A stretch of DNA of 64,000 bases from Devosia sp. (GCA_015234425.1 JADGNE010000023.1:186001-250000); one strand, 5' to 3'; positions 38,847 to 47,969 are shown, counted from the first letter of the stretch. Numbers and translations are program-made. The notes: generated from the sequence alone by a model not told the origin.

Positions 38847-39308
38847 TTAGTGGCGGAATTCCTCGCTGCCGGCCCAATGATCATCGTCAACAGGGCCTTC
38901 TTCTTCCTCGTCGTAGAACGCGTCTTCACCCGTCAATGCCTGCTGGGCATCGATATCGTCAGGCGCAAGGGCGTGCAGGTGATCGGAAGGATCATCGGAG
39001 AGGCCTGCCTCGAGCGCGAAGTTGTCGTCGCTCGTTGACTGATCGCCGCTCAGCTCCTCGATCGCGCGATCGATTTCATCCATCATCGTAGCGGGGTCCT
39101 GGTCACCCCAGTCTCCGCTTTCGCGGGCCGCAGCCTCATCGCGCATTTCGCGCAGCTGCGTCAGCCGTTCTTCCACGCTGAGTGCGCCATTGAACACAAG
39201 GTCTTCGATTTCAGTCTGGCTGTAAGGCTGTGCGATGCCGGGCTGGTCCGCATTATCGAAATTGGTTTCCTGCGGCAGTACACCGCCATGGTCATGTGTC
39301 TGTGCCAT
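38847..39308 (-). CDS. Acidic hypothetical protein
   Basis: A 153-residue protein that I do not recognise. It is very rich in Asp and Glu, with a central helical segment (ALSVEERLTQLREMRDEAAA) and an acidic tail ending DDDHWAGSEEFRH. No signal peptide or membrane segment is seen. The ATG at 39308 has GGAG six bases upstream. The strong terminator and ribosome site support a real gene. Composition suggests a soluble, flexible protein. Confidence 0.75.
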   Translation of the reverse strand: MAQTHDHGGVLPQETNFDNADQPGIAQPYSQTEIEDLVFNGALSVEERLTQLREMRDEAAARESGDWGDQDPATMMDEIDRAIEELSGDQSTSDDNFALEAGLSDDPSDHLHALAPDDIDAQQALTGEDAFYDEEEEGPVDDDHWAGSEEFRH

Positions 39309-39507
39309 TTCAGTCTCCATGCGATGATAAGCTCTCCGCACAACGTCGGGCGGGCCCAGTCGTTCGATCATGCATGAGAATGTGAACGCTGCGCCTGATC
39401 CAGTTTGGGCGGTGCATCCACCATGGGATTGACGCGTTCCTGATACCCATTGTTTCCAGCAACGATCCTGGGCTATGGCTCGCCGTTCAAGCCTTGGAGG
39501 AATTCAG

Positions 39508-39990
39508 GTGAGCGTCGCTTTCACGAAAGAAGACAGTGCCGAGACAGCATCGGAAACCATGCTGCCCGAGCGGCCAATACCGGATGGACCAAATCTGGTC
39601 ACCGCGGAAGGCCTCGCCCTGCTTCAACGCGATCTCGAGGCGGCCAGGAGCGCCTATGAAGCGGCAATGGGGGTTGACGACATCAACGAGCGGCGCCGCC
39701 TTGCGGCGATACCGTTTCGCGATATTCGATATCTCTCAGAACGCGTTCGAACCGCCCAGATTGTTCCGCCGTCGCCTGCAGACTGTACGGTGCGCTTCGG
39801 CAGCACCGTGACCTTCGAGCGCGAAGATGGTCGCATCCAGACCTACCGGATCGTCGGAGACGATGAGGCAGACCCCAGCAGCGGCACCATTTCCTTCCGG
39901 TCGCCCATTGCTCGTGCGCTGATGGGCAAGACCGTGGATGAAGTCGCTTCTGTTGCTGGGGGCGACGTGGAGATCGTGAGCATCAGCTAG
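39508..39990 (+). CDS. GreA/GreB-family protein
   Basis: A 160-residue protein with a helical N-terminal half (ALLQRDLEAARSAYEAA) and a C-terminal GreA/GreB domain (VRFGSTVTFER, then GTISFRSPIARALMGKTVDE). The acidic tip that lets Gre factors trigger RNA cleavage is not obvious, as the coiled-coil hairpin looks shortened. It may be a Gre-like or Rnk-like polymerase-binding regulator. The GTG at 39508 has GGAGGA at good spacing; an ATG at 39475 is the longer alternative. Confidence 0.8.
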   Translation: MSVAFTKEDSAETASETMLPERPIPDGPNLVTAEGLALLQRDLEAARSAYEAAMGVDDINERRRLAAIPFRDIRYLSERVRTAQIVPPSPADCTVRFGSTVTFEREDGRIQTYRIVGDDEADPSSGTISFRSPIARALMGKTVDEVASVAGGDVEIVSIS

Positions 39991-40010
39991 GCCGTCGCAC
40001 TGCTTCAAGC

Positions 40011-40244
40011 TTAAAACTCTTCGCTGTTCTCGGCGCTGTCTTCAGTGTGCCGCCAAACAATTTCCTCGTCCGTTCCGGGGTCCTGGACGATGACAATGGA
40101 ATGGGGGTCGCCGCTGATTCGGGCAGCGCCGATAGCGGCCTCGATTGCCTCGAAGCGGTTGTCGAACGGCGCTGTGATGCTGCCCTTGTTGGTAAACTGC
40201 CACTTTGCGTCGCGTTCATAGACGATGAAGTGTGACTGGCTCAT
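40011..40244 (-). CDS. Small DUF2188-like protein
   Basis: A 77-residue protein starting MSQSHFIVYERDAKWQFT with GGAGG upstream of the ATG at 40244. The layout (beta hairpin, helix FEAIEAAIGAAR, then SIVIVQDPG) resembles DUF2188 proteins, which are small, soluble and of unknown function. It is tail-to-tail with the Gre-like gene. Confidence 0.65.
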   Translation of the reverse strand: MSQSHFIVYERDAKWQFTNKGSITAPFDNRFEAIEAAIGAARISGDPHSIVIVQDPGTDEEIVWRHTEDSAENSEEF

Positions 40245-40338
40245 CTTTTCCTCCGCCGGCCATAACGCACACCCCAGCGTGGCCGTTGCTGGCCGGTGGA
40301 AAAATGATAACAAACGCTACCTTTGCAAAGGAACGCGA

Positions 40339-40677
40339 TCAGGTCACGAACGGCATGATGTCGACGGCGTCGCCGGGGAAGATCCTGAAATGCGGATGAT
40401 CTTCGAAAAGGCGCGCGGCGGCTTCGATGCTATCGGCCTCGACAACGACATAACCACAGATCGCGTTGGTAGCAGCAGCTACGCCGCTCCGGCTGACACG
40501 CAGCGTCTTGCCGACCATGCCGCCAGGGTCGGCGAAAGCGGCTGAATGGCGCTCTTCCCATTCTTGCCATTTCGGCAGCCCTGCGGCGTCGATGGCGTCC
40601 TGATCCAATTTTGGCATGGCGCGGAAACGAGCGAGATCTTCCGGTTGCATGGTGTAGACGGCGAGAAAGCGGGCCAT
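40339..40677 (-). CDS. YCII-like small protein
   Basis: A 112-residue protein with a dimeric alpha/beta-barrel look: an N-terminal MARFLAVYTM strand and a C-terminal block GYVVVEADSIEAAARLF with HPHFRIFPG, typical of YCII-related and DGPF-type proteins. GGAGG lies upstream of the start. Function unknown. Confidence 0.7.
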   Translation of the reverse strand: MARFLAVYTMQPEDLARFRAMPKLDQDAIDAAGLPKWQEWEERHSAAFADPGGMVGKTLRVSRSGVAAATNAICGYVVVEADSIEAAARLFEDHPHFRIFPGDAVDIMPFVT

Positions 40678-40836
40678 TTGGATTTCCTCCGTAACTTGAG
40701 CTTATCGTCAGGACGAATGAGTGCCAGCGGTTTCGACGTGGCAATCATTTTGGCTTGATCACTTGCCTCGTGAAAGAGTTTGTTAAGGCGGTTCGCGTCC
40801 GGTAGCGGCTGATTTTATCTCTGCGGACATCACACC

Positions 40837-41328
40837 ATGCGCCTTTTCCTCAGTGCCGCCATCTGCGTTGCGATGATTGCTCCGGTGGCGGCCGAGCAAT
40901 GGCGTTATGAGGGAGGGGGAACGCCGATCGCCTATGTCGACAATGGCGACGCGCAGTTCCAGTTCGCCTGTCGTGGCGGCGTACTCGCCATGGGATTCTG
41001 GGTGCGCACCCCGGACAAAACGATTGCCGCTGCATCGGCCACGAGCGCGGCCATTACGCCCGATGCAGCCACGGCTTCGTCAGCGCTGTCGGGGAATACC
41101 AGTTTTGCGCAGGACATGCCGCTGGTTCACCTAGACGGCAGCTCGGTGATTGTGCGCGGACCGGTGGCGCGGCAGTGGGCACGGATTGCCCAGAATGCAC
41201 GGGAGACCATTCGCGTGGCCTTCGTGCGATCAAAAGGCGGGAGTGGCTTCGAAGCCGTCGATCCCAACATGTTCGGGGCGAAGGGCTCAAAGTCGACCAT
41301 CGCCAGAGTGCTGCAAAACTGCCCCTGA
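40837..41328 (+). CDS. Secreted hypothetical protein
   Basis: A 163-residue protein with a clear signal peptide (MRLFLSAAICVAMIAPVAAE, cleavage near residue 19). The mature part has two Cys (AFACRGG type position near 45 as FACRGG, and the C-terminal QNCP) that could form a disulfide. It is probably periplasmic. I do not recognise the family. Confidence 0.72.
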   Translation: MRLFLSAAICVAMIAPVAAEQWRYEGGGTPIAYVDNGDAQFQFACRGGVLAMGFWVRTPDKTIAAASATSAAITPDAATASSALSGNTSFAQDMPLVHLDGSSVIVRGPVARQWARIAQNARETIRVAFVRSKGGSGFEAVDPNMFGAKGSKSTIARVLQNCP

Positions 41329-41426
41329 CGCGGGGAAGGTCCCAACACCTCTTTCGTCTCTCAGCCGTGAGACTCCGGACCGGAAGGTGTTCGGGGGCAA
41401 ATTTTGCGGCTGGTGCCAGCCGTTGC

Positions 41427-41960
41427 TTACGCCCGGTAGCAGCGCAGGAACTTCAGCGGTTCCGGCGGATATTCAGTATCCGCTGCCGCGGTCCCGAATA
41501 TCTTCAGAACAACGTCTCCGCCCGCGATCAGCGTGCCGAAGGCAGCAAAGCCCTGGCCGTCGGGATTGCGCATGCCGCCAAAATCGAGTTGGGGCTGATC
41601 ACCGATGCTGATGAAGAATTCCGAGCTGGCGGTGCCAGGATCGAAACGCGCCATGGAAATGGTCAGATGCTTGTGCCGGAGCCCCGTTGTCTCTGTAGTT
41701 TCGTGGGGAATCGCGGGGAAAGCAGACGGGTTGTCCTCGGATGCCTGAGGGCCCCACTGCACCACTTCGATCTTGTGGACGGTCTCTGCCGGCTGGTTTG
41801 CCATGGTGACGATACGGTAGGCGGTCGAGTGGTCTATGTGACCGCCATCGACATAGGCCAGGAAATTGGCGGCAGTGATGGGGGCATTTTCGGTGTCGAC
41901 CGACACTGTGAAAGCGCCGAGTTCGGTTTCGATATACACGGAAACGGGCAAGAGAGGCAT
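41427..41960 (-). CDS. Peptidyl-prolyl cis-trans isomerase, cyclophilin type
   Basis: A 177-residue cyclophilin-domain protein without signal peptide. Recognisable blocks are ENAPITAANFLAYVDGG, SEFFISIGDQPQLDFGG and GFAAFGTLIAGGDVV. The canonical catalytic Arg region (FHRVI) appears as YRIVT, so the Arg is present in a changed context. It lies 47 bases after the Opp-type binding-protein gene, across a hairpin, and may be expressed from that operon. Confidence 0.85.
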   Translation of the reverse strand: MPLLPVSVYIETELGAFTVSVDTENAPITAANFLAYVDGGHIDHSTAYRIVTMANQPAETVHKIEVVQWGPQASEDNPSAFPAIPHETTETTGLRHKHLTISMARFDPGTASSEFFISIGDQPQLDFGGMRNPDGQGFAAFGTLIAGGDVVLKIFGTAAADTEYPPEPLKFLRCYRA

Positions 41961-41972
41961 CCCTTTAGAGAG

Positions 41973-41997
41973 GCTCCCGCCCTTTTGGGGCGGGAGC
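41973..41997. terminator. Stem-loop between the binding-protein gene and the cyclophilin gene
   Basis: GCTCCCGCCC / GGGCGGGAGC, a perfect 10-bp stem with a 5-base loop. No T tract follows on the minus strand, so a partial terminator or mRNA-stabilising role is likely. Confidence 0.5.
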
Positions 41998-42007
41998 GAT
42001 TGGCAGT

Positions 42008-43588
42008 TTATTCGGAGATTTCAGCGTCGCGGAAATACGGGACGTTGAGCGGGGAGCGCCAGAAGCCGGAGACCTTCGGGCTCATCATCATGTAGTTGTA
42101 GCGGTGATATTGCGGCAGGATCGAGTGATCGTTCATCAGGATCGCTTCGGCTGCACGCATGTGATCGCGCGAGGTCGCCTCGTCGCTTGCAGCCTTGGCA
42201 GCAGCAATTTCGGTGTCGTAATCGGCATTCGACCAGTTGTTGAGGTTGTTGGGCGAACCGGTGACGAAGTTGTCGAGGAAGGTCATCGGGTGCGGATAGT
42301 CTGCGCCCCAGCCCATCTGCGAGATCTGGTATTCGACCTTCTGCACTTCCGGATAATAGACCTGCCATTCGGTGGCTTCGATCTTCACGTCGATGTTGAG
42401 GTTTTCCTTCCACATCTGCTGGATCGCTTCGAGCAGCTTTTCGATCGGCGGCGAGGTGTAGGTGATGAAGACGGTCTCGGGGAAGCCTTCGCCATTGGGG
42501 TAGCCGGCTTCTGCCAGGGCAGCCTGAGCGCCTTCGATGTCGGCAGTTTCCGAAAGGCCGAAATTGTCGCGGCCATCGGTAAAGTCTTCACCGCCGAGGC
42601 TCATGCCCGGAGGAACCAGACCCAGTGCCGGGGTGTCGGCCGACTGAAGCACGAACTCGATGATCTCGGAACGGTCGATGGCCATGGACAGGGCCTTGCG
42701 GACATTCAGATTGTCGAGTGGTGCCTGGTTCGGGTTGAACATGGCGTAGGTCGTGCCAAGGGCGGGAACGACGAGGAACGCATCAGACTCGACCGAAAGG
42801 CGCGGAATCTCCGGCGCCGGTACGGACTCGATGCCGTCGACATCACCGGCTTCCATGGCGGCCAAGGCCGTTGCGGGATCGGGGATCAGGCGGAACGTCA
42901 GCTTGTCGAGGCTGACTTCGTCGGCAGCATAATAGTTCGGGTTCTTTTCGAACACGACGGACTCGCCGGCGTTGAACGCGCTGACTCGGAACGGGCCAGT
43001 GCCGATGAAGGTAGCGGGATTACGGGTCCAGCCTTCCGGATCAGCAGAGACAACGTCTTCGCGCACCGGGTAGAAGGCCGGGTAATTGAGCAGCTGCAGC
43101 ATATAGGGCACGCGCTGCTTGAGCGTGAACGTGAGCGTTTTGTCATCCGGGGCCGAGATGGCGATGGCTTCGCTGTCCGCGCCGCCATAGGCCTCTTCCG
43201 CACCGACGATGTGGTAGAGCATCTGAGAGTTCATCGCGCCGGTTGCGGGATCGAGCACGCGCTTCCAGGCATAAACAAAGTCGGACGCCTTCACGGGCTC
43301 GCCATCGGACCACTTCGCATCGCGCAGGGTGAAGGTGTAGGTCAGGCCGTCCTCGGACACTTCCCAGGATTCAGCCAGAGCAGGAACAACCTGGCCTTCG
43401 GCGTCCATCCGCACGAGGCCCTCGAATGTGTTGCCGATGATGGGAGCGGCGAATGTCTCGGCGGTCGTGCCGGGATCGTACTTGGCGCTTTCATTGTTGA
43501 CCCCATAGGTCAGCTCGCCTGCGGCCCAAACCCCTCCGGTGCTCGCCATCAGGGCCGCTGTCATCAGCGGCAGTAGCATCTTGTTCAT
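42008..43588 (-). CDS. Opp/Dpp-type ABC transporter substrate-binding protein
   Basis: A 526-residue periplasmic protein of family SBP_bac_5. A signal peptide (MNKMLLPLMTAALMAS... ending WAAG) precedes GELTYGVNNESAKYDPGT. The family block EGLVRMDAEGQVVPALAESWEVSEDG (here cited as VVPALAESWEVSEDG) follows. The ATG at 43588 has AGGAGAG upstream and overlaps the previous gene's stop (ATGA). These proteins bind peptides, but also oligosaccharides or nickel in some members. Beside a rhamnosidase a sugar ligand is possible. Confidence 0.9.
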   Translation of the reverse strand: MNKMLLPLMTAALMASTGGVWAAGELTYGVNNESAKYDPGTTAETFAAPIIGNTFEGLVRMDAEGQVVPALAESWEVSEDGLTYTFTLRDAKWSDGEPVKASDFVYAWKRVLDPATGAMNSQMLYHIVGAEEAYGGADSEAIAISAPDDKTLTFTLKQRVPYMLQLLNYPAFYPVREDVVSADPEGWTRNPATFIGTGPFRVSAFNAGESVVFEKNPNYYAADEVSLDKLTFRLIPDPATALAAMEAGDVDGIESVPAPEIPRLSVESDAFLVVPALGTTYAMFNPNQAPLDNLNVRKALSMAIDRSEIIEFVLQSADTPALGLVPPGMSLGGEDFTDGRDNFGLSETADIEGAQAALAEAGYPNGEGFPETVFITYTSPPIEKLLEAIQQMWKENLNIDVKIEATEWQVYYPEVQKVEYQISQMGWGADYPHPMTFLDNFVTGSPNNLNNWSNADYDTEIAAAKAASDEATSRDHMRAAEAILMNDHSILPQYHRYNYMMMSPKVSGFWRSPLNVPYFRDAEISE

Positions 43589-44601
43589 CGCATTCTCTCC
43601 TGTTGCAATGTCGAACTGGTCCCTTGAGCCAGGTCTTTGGCGTAATGGCAGGCGGACACATGTCCATTGCCAAGGTCGATAAGCTGCGGCTCGACCCGCG
43701 CGCACAACTCGGTCGCGAGCGGGCAGCGGGTACGGAAGCGACAGCCTGATGGAATGTCGAGCGCGCTGGGGATTTCCCCCTGCATGGGTTCGACCGCGCG
43801 TTTCGCCGCCGGATCAGGGACCGGAATGGCTGAGAGCAGGGCCTGCGTATAGGGATGGGAAGGTCGGTGATAGAGCTCGCTGCTGGCCGCCAGCTCGACG
43901 ATCTTGCCCAGATACATGACCCCGATACGGTCCGAGATGTGCCGGACCATTGAGAGATCGTGGGTTATGAAGAGATAGGTCAGGCCCAGTTCAGCCTGCA
44001 GGTCCTCGATCATGTTGACGACCTGCGCCTGCACCGACACGTCGAGGGCCGAAATTGGCTCGTCGCAGATGACCAGATCGGGTTCGAGAGCAATGGCGCG
44101 GGCAATGCCGATGCGTTGACGCTGGCCGCCGGAAAATTCATGGGCAAAGCGGGCCGCGCTGTCAGACGGAAGGCCTACGCGATCAATGAGATCGGCAACT
44201 TTCTTCCGGCGATCAGCTGGGGAGCCGATGCGGGCGATCTCCAGTGGCTCGGCGATCAGCTCGCCAACGCTCATGCGGGGATTGAGGCTGGCGTAAGGGT
44301 CCTGGAAAATCATCTGGACCTGACGCCGGAATGCACTCAATTGGCTCTCGGGCGCCTTGGCGACGTCCTGGCCTTTGAAGAGAATTTCGCCCGAAGTGGG
44401 CTCGTGGAGGCGGATGACCGTCCGGGCAAGTGTCGACTTTCCGCATCCGCTCTCTCCGACCAGGCCGAGGGTTTCGCCCTTCATCAGGTCGAGATCGACG
44501 CCGTCAACGGCGCGCAGAATGGGCTTGGAAGCAAATGGTCCTGCCGGCAGGGCGAAATGCTTGGTCACATTGCGGAGGGACAGGAGGGGTTGCTCGATCA
44601 T
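43585..44601 (-). CDS. Opp/Dpp-type ABC transporter ATP-binding protein 2 (OppF-like)
   Basis: A 338-residue ATPase. Walker A is GESGCGKST, the signature FSGGQRQRIGIARA, Walker B CDEPISALDVSVQ, with the OppF-like block FQDPYASLNPRMSV. The C-terminal Cys-rich oligopeptide-transporter region reads GCRFRTRCPLATELC. Starts and ends overlap its neighbours by four bases. Confidence 0.92.
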   Translation of the reverse strand: MIEQPLLSLRNVTKHFALPAGPFASKPILRAVDGVDLDLMKGETLGLVGESGCGKSTLARTVIRLHEPTSGEILFKGQDVAKAPESQLSAFRRQVQMIFQDPYASLNPRMSVGELIAEPLEIARIGSPADRRKKVADLIDRVGLPSDSAARFAHEFSGGQRQRIGIARAIALEPDLVICDEPISALDVSVQAQVVNMIEDLQAELGLTYLFITHDLSMVRHISDRIGVMYLGKIVELAASSELYHRPSHPYTQALLSAIPVPDPAAKRAVEPMQGEIPSALDIPSGCRFRTRCPLATELCARVEPQLIDLGNGHVSACHYAKDLAQGTSSTLQQERMR

Positions 44602-45602
44602 GCGGCCACCTCGTGAACGGCGCCCGACTTCGGCGCATCAGGATGCTGAAGCCAGCAGCGGGACTGGTGGGCATCACCAAAGAGCGGCGGCAGGGCCGTG
44701 ATGCACTGGTTCATTGCGTGGGGGCAGCGAGGGGCAAAGGGGCATCCCGGTGGCGGCGCCAGCATGTTGGGCGGACTGCCGGGGATAGGTGTCAGCCGCC
44801 GGTGCGTGTCGTCGCGGAGGTCTGGTACGGCGCTCAGCAGCCCGGTTGTATAGGGGTGGCCGGGACGGGCGAAGAGGTCGCTCACCGGAGCGGTTTCCAT
44901 GACGAGGCCACCATAGAGTACCAATACGCGGTCGGTCACTTCGGCAATGACGCCGAGGTCGTGGGTGATGAGAATGACCGCCATGCCAAGGCGCTGCTGC
45001 AGATCTTTCAGCAATGCCAGGATCTGTCGCTGGATAGTCACGTCCAGAGCAGTCGTTGGTTCGTCCGCAATCAGCAGTTTTGGATCGCAGGCGAGCGCCA
45101 TGGCGATCATCACACGTTGGCGCATGCCCCCAGAGAATTCGTGCGGATAGGATTTGAGGCGCTCCGCTGCGGAAGGGATTCGGACGAGTTCGAAAAGTTC
45201 GATGGCGCGGGCGCGGGCCTCTGCGCGGCTGGCCTTGCGATGGCGAAGGATGGTTTCCATCACCTGCTCGCCCACGGTCAGGGTGGGGTTGAGCGAGGTC
45301 ATGGGGTCTTGAAAAATCACCCCGATGCGATTGCCGCGAAGATCCGACAAGGCGGTTTCGTCCAGCGAGAGCAGGTCCACACCCTCACATGTGGCGGTGC
45401 CTGATTTGATCTGGCCGCCAGCCTTGAGCAGTTTCAGCACTGACATGCAGGTGATCGACTTGCCCGATCCACTCTCGCCGACGAGGCCGAGAATTTCACC
45501 GGGATAGACATCGAAGCTCACGCCGCGAACAGCCTGCACTTCGCCACGGCGGGTGAAGAACGAGGTGCTGAGGTTTTTGACCGAAAGAATGGGCTCGCTC
45601 AT
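44598..45602 (-). CDS. Opp/Dpp-type ABC transporter ATP-binding protein 1 (OppD-like)
   Basis: A 334-residue ATPase. Walker [10 protein letters not shown] ends in Ile rather than the usual Thr/Ser, as in some OppD proteins. The signature [15 protein letters not shown] is the OppD form, and Walker B reads [11 protein letters not shown]. The C-terminal Cys motif [15 protein letters not shown] follows. It forms a heterodimer with the OppF-like subunit. Confidence 0.92.
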   Translation of the reverse strand: MSEPILSVKNLSTSFFTRRGEVQAVRGVSFDVYPGEILGLVGESGSGKSITCMSVLKLLKAGGQIKSGTATCEGVDLLSLDETALSDLRGNRIGVIFQDPMTSLNPTLTVGEQVMETILRHRKASRAEARARAIELFELVRIPSAAERLKSYPHEFSGGMRQRVMIAMALACDPKLLIADEPTTALDVTIQRQILALLKDLQQRLGMAVILITHDLGVIAEVTDRVLVLYGGLVMETAPVSDLFARPGHPYTTGLLSAVPDLRDDTHRRLTPIPGSPPNMLAPPPGCPFAPRCPHAMNQCITALPPLFGDAHQSRCWLQHPDAPKSGAVHEVAA

Positions 45603-46771
45603 CCGCGCAACCTTGGATCGAGGGCGTCGCGCAGACCGTCACCGAGGAAATTGAAGGCGAACATGGTCAGCGAAATCGCCGCTGCAGGGAAAAACAATTG
45701 GTGCGGGTAGGCGCGCATGGTTTCGACAGCCTCGGAGGTCAGCGACCCCCAGGACGCCAGCGGCGGTGTTACGCCGAGGCCGATGAAGCTCATGAAGCTC
45801 TCGATGAAGATGGCCGAGGGGATCATCATGGTCAGCGTGACGATGATCGGACCGATGGAGTTGGGCAGCAGGTGCCGAACGAGGATACGGGCAGGGGACG
45901 CGCCCATGGTTCGCGCCGCCGCGACATAATCCTGTGCCTTGAGGCCGAGGATCTGGCCGCGCACGATACGCGCCATGTCGACCCAGAACACCGAACCGAT
46001 GGCGACGATGATGGAGAGCAGGCCGGAGTCGAACACCACCATCAGAAGCACGACATAGAGCGTCAGCGGAATAGTCGAGATGATCTCGACGATGCGCATC
46101 ATGATCGCGTCAGCTCGGCCGCCGAGGTACCCCGCGATGCCGCCGTAAAACACCCCGATGAAGAAGTTCACCAGCGTAGCGACGAAGGCCACGGTCAGCG
46201 AAATCTGCGCGCCATAGAGCTGGCGAACGAGAATGTCACGGCCAAGCTGGTCGGTGCCGAACAGATAGGTCTTGTTCCAGCTCCAGCCCGATGGCCGTAC
46301 CTCCGCGCCATCCTCGGTGATGAGGCGGACGGGAAGCTTTGAATAGTCGAGCGTGATGGTGAGATCGCCGAACTCGAAAGGCTGAGCCTTCTTGATCATG
46401 TCCTTTCGGCCGCCGCGCAGCAGGCCGAGGACATTCCCGTCAGCATCAACCTCATAAAGGTTGAAGTTGGAGGCATTGAGGAAAAACCGCGTCGTGGCGC
46501 CGGTGCTGTCTACGACGCTGTAAGTCTCGAACGCCGGGGGAATGTTGGCGAGCTTCAGATCCTGCTTGAAATAGGTGTGGGGCGAGAAATACGGGCCAAA
46601 GAACGCCGCCAGAACGAGCAGAATGATGAAGATGATGCTGGCGACGGCGGGCTTGTTGGCCCATAGCCGTCGGCGCACTTCCTGCCCATAGGTCGGTGCT
46701 GGCGGCGGTACCGGCGTGGCTGTGGCCGCGGGCGGTGCCTTGTCCCACATTTCGCGTGCGATATCGCTCAT
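45599..46771 (-). CDS. Opp/Dpp-type ABC permease (OppC-like, with enlarged periplasmic loop)
   Basis: A 390-residue permease. After an N-terminal Pro/Ala-rich cytoplasmic stretch and the first membrane segment (about residues 43-62), a periplasmic loop of about 120 residues precedes the usual core (GTDQLGRDILVRQLYG). The core carries the EAA-type loop AARTMGASPARIL. Typical OppC proteins are nearer 300 residues; this long first loop is a known variant of unknown role. It overlaps both neighbours by four bases. Confidence 0.9.
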   Translation of the reverse strand: MSDIAREMWDKAPPAATATPVPPPAPTYGQEVRRRLWANKPAVASIIFIILLVLAAFFGPYFSPHTYFKQDLKLANIPPAFETYSVVDSTGATTRFFLNASNFNLYEVDADGNVLGLLRGGRKDMIKKAQPFEFGDLTITLDYSKLPVRLITEDGAEVRPSGWSWNKTYLFGTDQLGRDILVRQLYGAQISLTVAFVATLVNFFIGVFYGGIAGYLGGRADAIMMRIVEIISTIPLTLYVVLLMVVFDSGLLSIIVAIGSVFWVDMARIVRGQILGLKAQDYVAAARTMGASPARILVRHLLPNSIGPIIVTLTMMIPSAIFIESFMSFIGLGVTPPLASWGSLTSEAVETMRAYPHQLFFPAAAISLTMFAFNFLGDGLRDALDPRLRG

Positions 46772-47697
46772 GCGCTGGCCTTGGAGAGTTTGATGCGCGG
46801 ATCGAGCCAGACATAGAGCAGGTCAACGATCAGGATCATCACCATCAGGATGGCGGCGTAGAAGATCGTGATGCCCATGATGGCTGTGTAATCGCGATTG
46901 GTGATGGAGAGCACGAAGTGCCGGCCGATACCGGGCAGGGCAAAGATCTGCTCAATGACGAATGAGCCGGTGATGAGGTTGGCGACGACCGGCCCCAGGA
47001 CGGTCACAACCGGCAACAGGGAATTGCGCAGGCCGTGCTTGAAGAGGATCTGACCCTTGCGTAAGCCCTTGGCCCGCGCCGTCGTCATGTAGTCCTGCTC
47101 GAGCGTCTCGAGCAACGAGGAACGGGTAAGGCGTGAGATAAAGGAGATCCAGAAGCCCGAGAGCGCAAAGACCGGCAGGATGTACCCTCGCCAGTTGTCG
47201 AGCCCGAACGTCGGTACCCAGCCAAGGCGTAGGGCAAACACATAAAGCGTAACCGTCGAAATCACATAGCTGGGGATGGCGACGCCCAGGGTGGCAATCA
47301 TCATGACCGTGGTGTCGGGCCAGCGGTTGCGGTTCAGCGCAGCGACGATGCCGAGCGGCACCCCCAGGGCAACGACGCAGATTATGGCGAGCAGCCCTGT
47401 GCTCAGCGTCACCGGCAGGCCTGCAGCGATCATCGAATTGACCGACACACCCGGATATTTGAATGACGGACCCAGATCGAGGCGCAAGATGCCCGAGAGA
47501 TAGTTCAGATATTGCTGCCAGACGGGCTGGTCGAGGCCATATTTCGCATTCAGCGCAGCTTCGATTTCGGGCGCCAGCATGCGCTCGGAGACAAAAGGTC
47601 CACCAGGAACGGCGTGCATGAGGAAGAAGGTCAGCGTGACGATGGCCCACAACGTCAGCACCATCATTCCCAGCCGATGCAGCAGATAGGAGTACAT
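46768..47697 (-). CDS. Opp/Dpp-type ABC permease (OppB-like)
   Basis: A 309-residue permease and first gene of the five-gene transporter operon. The start MYSYLLHRLGMMVLTLWAIV, the block YGLDQPVWQQYLNYLSG and the loop TARAKGLRKGQIL are OppB hallmarks. It is divergent from the second GH78 gene across 272 bp that contain LacI-type operator candidates. Confidence 0.92.
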   Translation of the reverse strand: MYSYLLHRLGMMVLTLWAIVTLTFFLMHAVPGGPFVSERMLAPEIEAALNAKYGLDQPVWQQYLNYLSGILRLDLGPSFKYPGVSVNSMIAAGLPVTLSTGLLAIICVVALGVPLGIVAALNRNRWPDTTVMMIATLGVAIPSYVISTVTLYVFALRLGWVPTFGLDNWRGYILPVFALSGFWISFISRLTRSSLLETLEQDYMTTARAKGLRKGQILFKHGLRNSLLPVVTVLGPVVANLITGSFVIEQIFALPGIGRHFVLSITNRDYTAIMGITIFYAAILMVMILIVDLLYVWLDPRIKLSKASA

Positions 47698-47721
47698 TCG
47701 CAGTGGAGCCCGGACCGATTT

Positions 47722-47735
47722 TATAACGCGTTACA
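47722..47735. promoter_or_regulatory. LacI-type operator candidate near the Opp-type operon
   Basis: TATAACGCGTTACA contains the perfect palindrome TAACGCGTTA with the central CG typical of LacI-family operators. It lies 25 bases before the first permease start. The right half CGTTACA is identical to that of the site at 47906. Confidence 0.55.
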
Positions 47736-47905
47736 GTGACATGGATACAGTCCTCGATTTGCATCAGCAAACGATGAGATAAGCAATCCACTTAAAGACT
47801 GTCCCGCCCGATCACGACGTCACCGGGCGAACGCACTGCTGACAGCTGGGTGTCCGGCAGCACCAAAATTGCCCATGCGGTTTCCGCTTGCAATCCGATT
47901 TCGGC

Positions 47906-47919
47906 TGTACAACGTTACA
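47906..47919. promoter_or_regulatory. LacI-type operator candidate near the second GH78 gene
   Basis: TGTACAACGTTACA lies about 50 bases before the GH78 start. It matches the first-locus site TGTAGAACGCTGCA at 11 of 14 positions. The 272-bp intergenic region otherwise shows no gene. Confidence 0.55.
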
Positions 47920-47969
47920 CAAAACAACAATGCACATCGGCGTTCAACGCTGGGTGGAGGAGTTCCATC

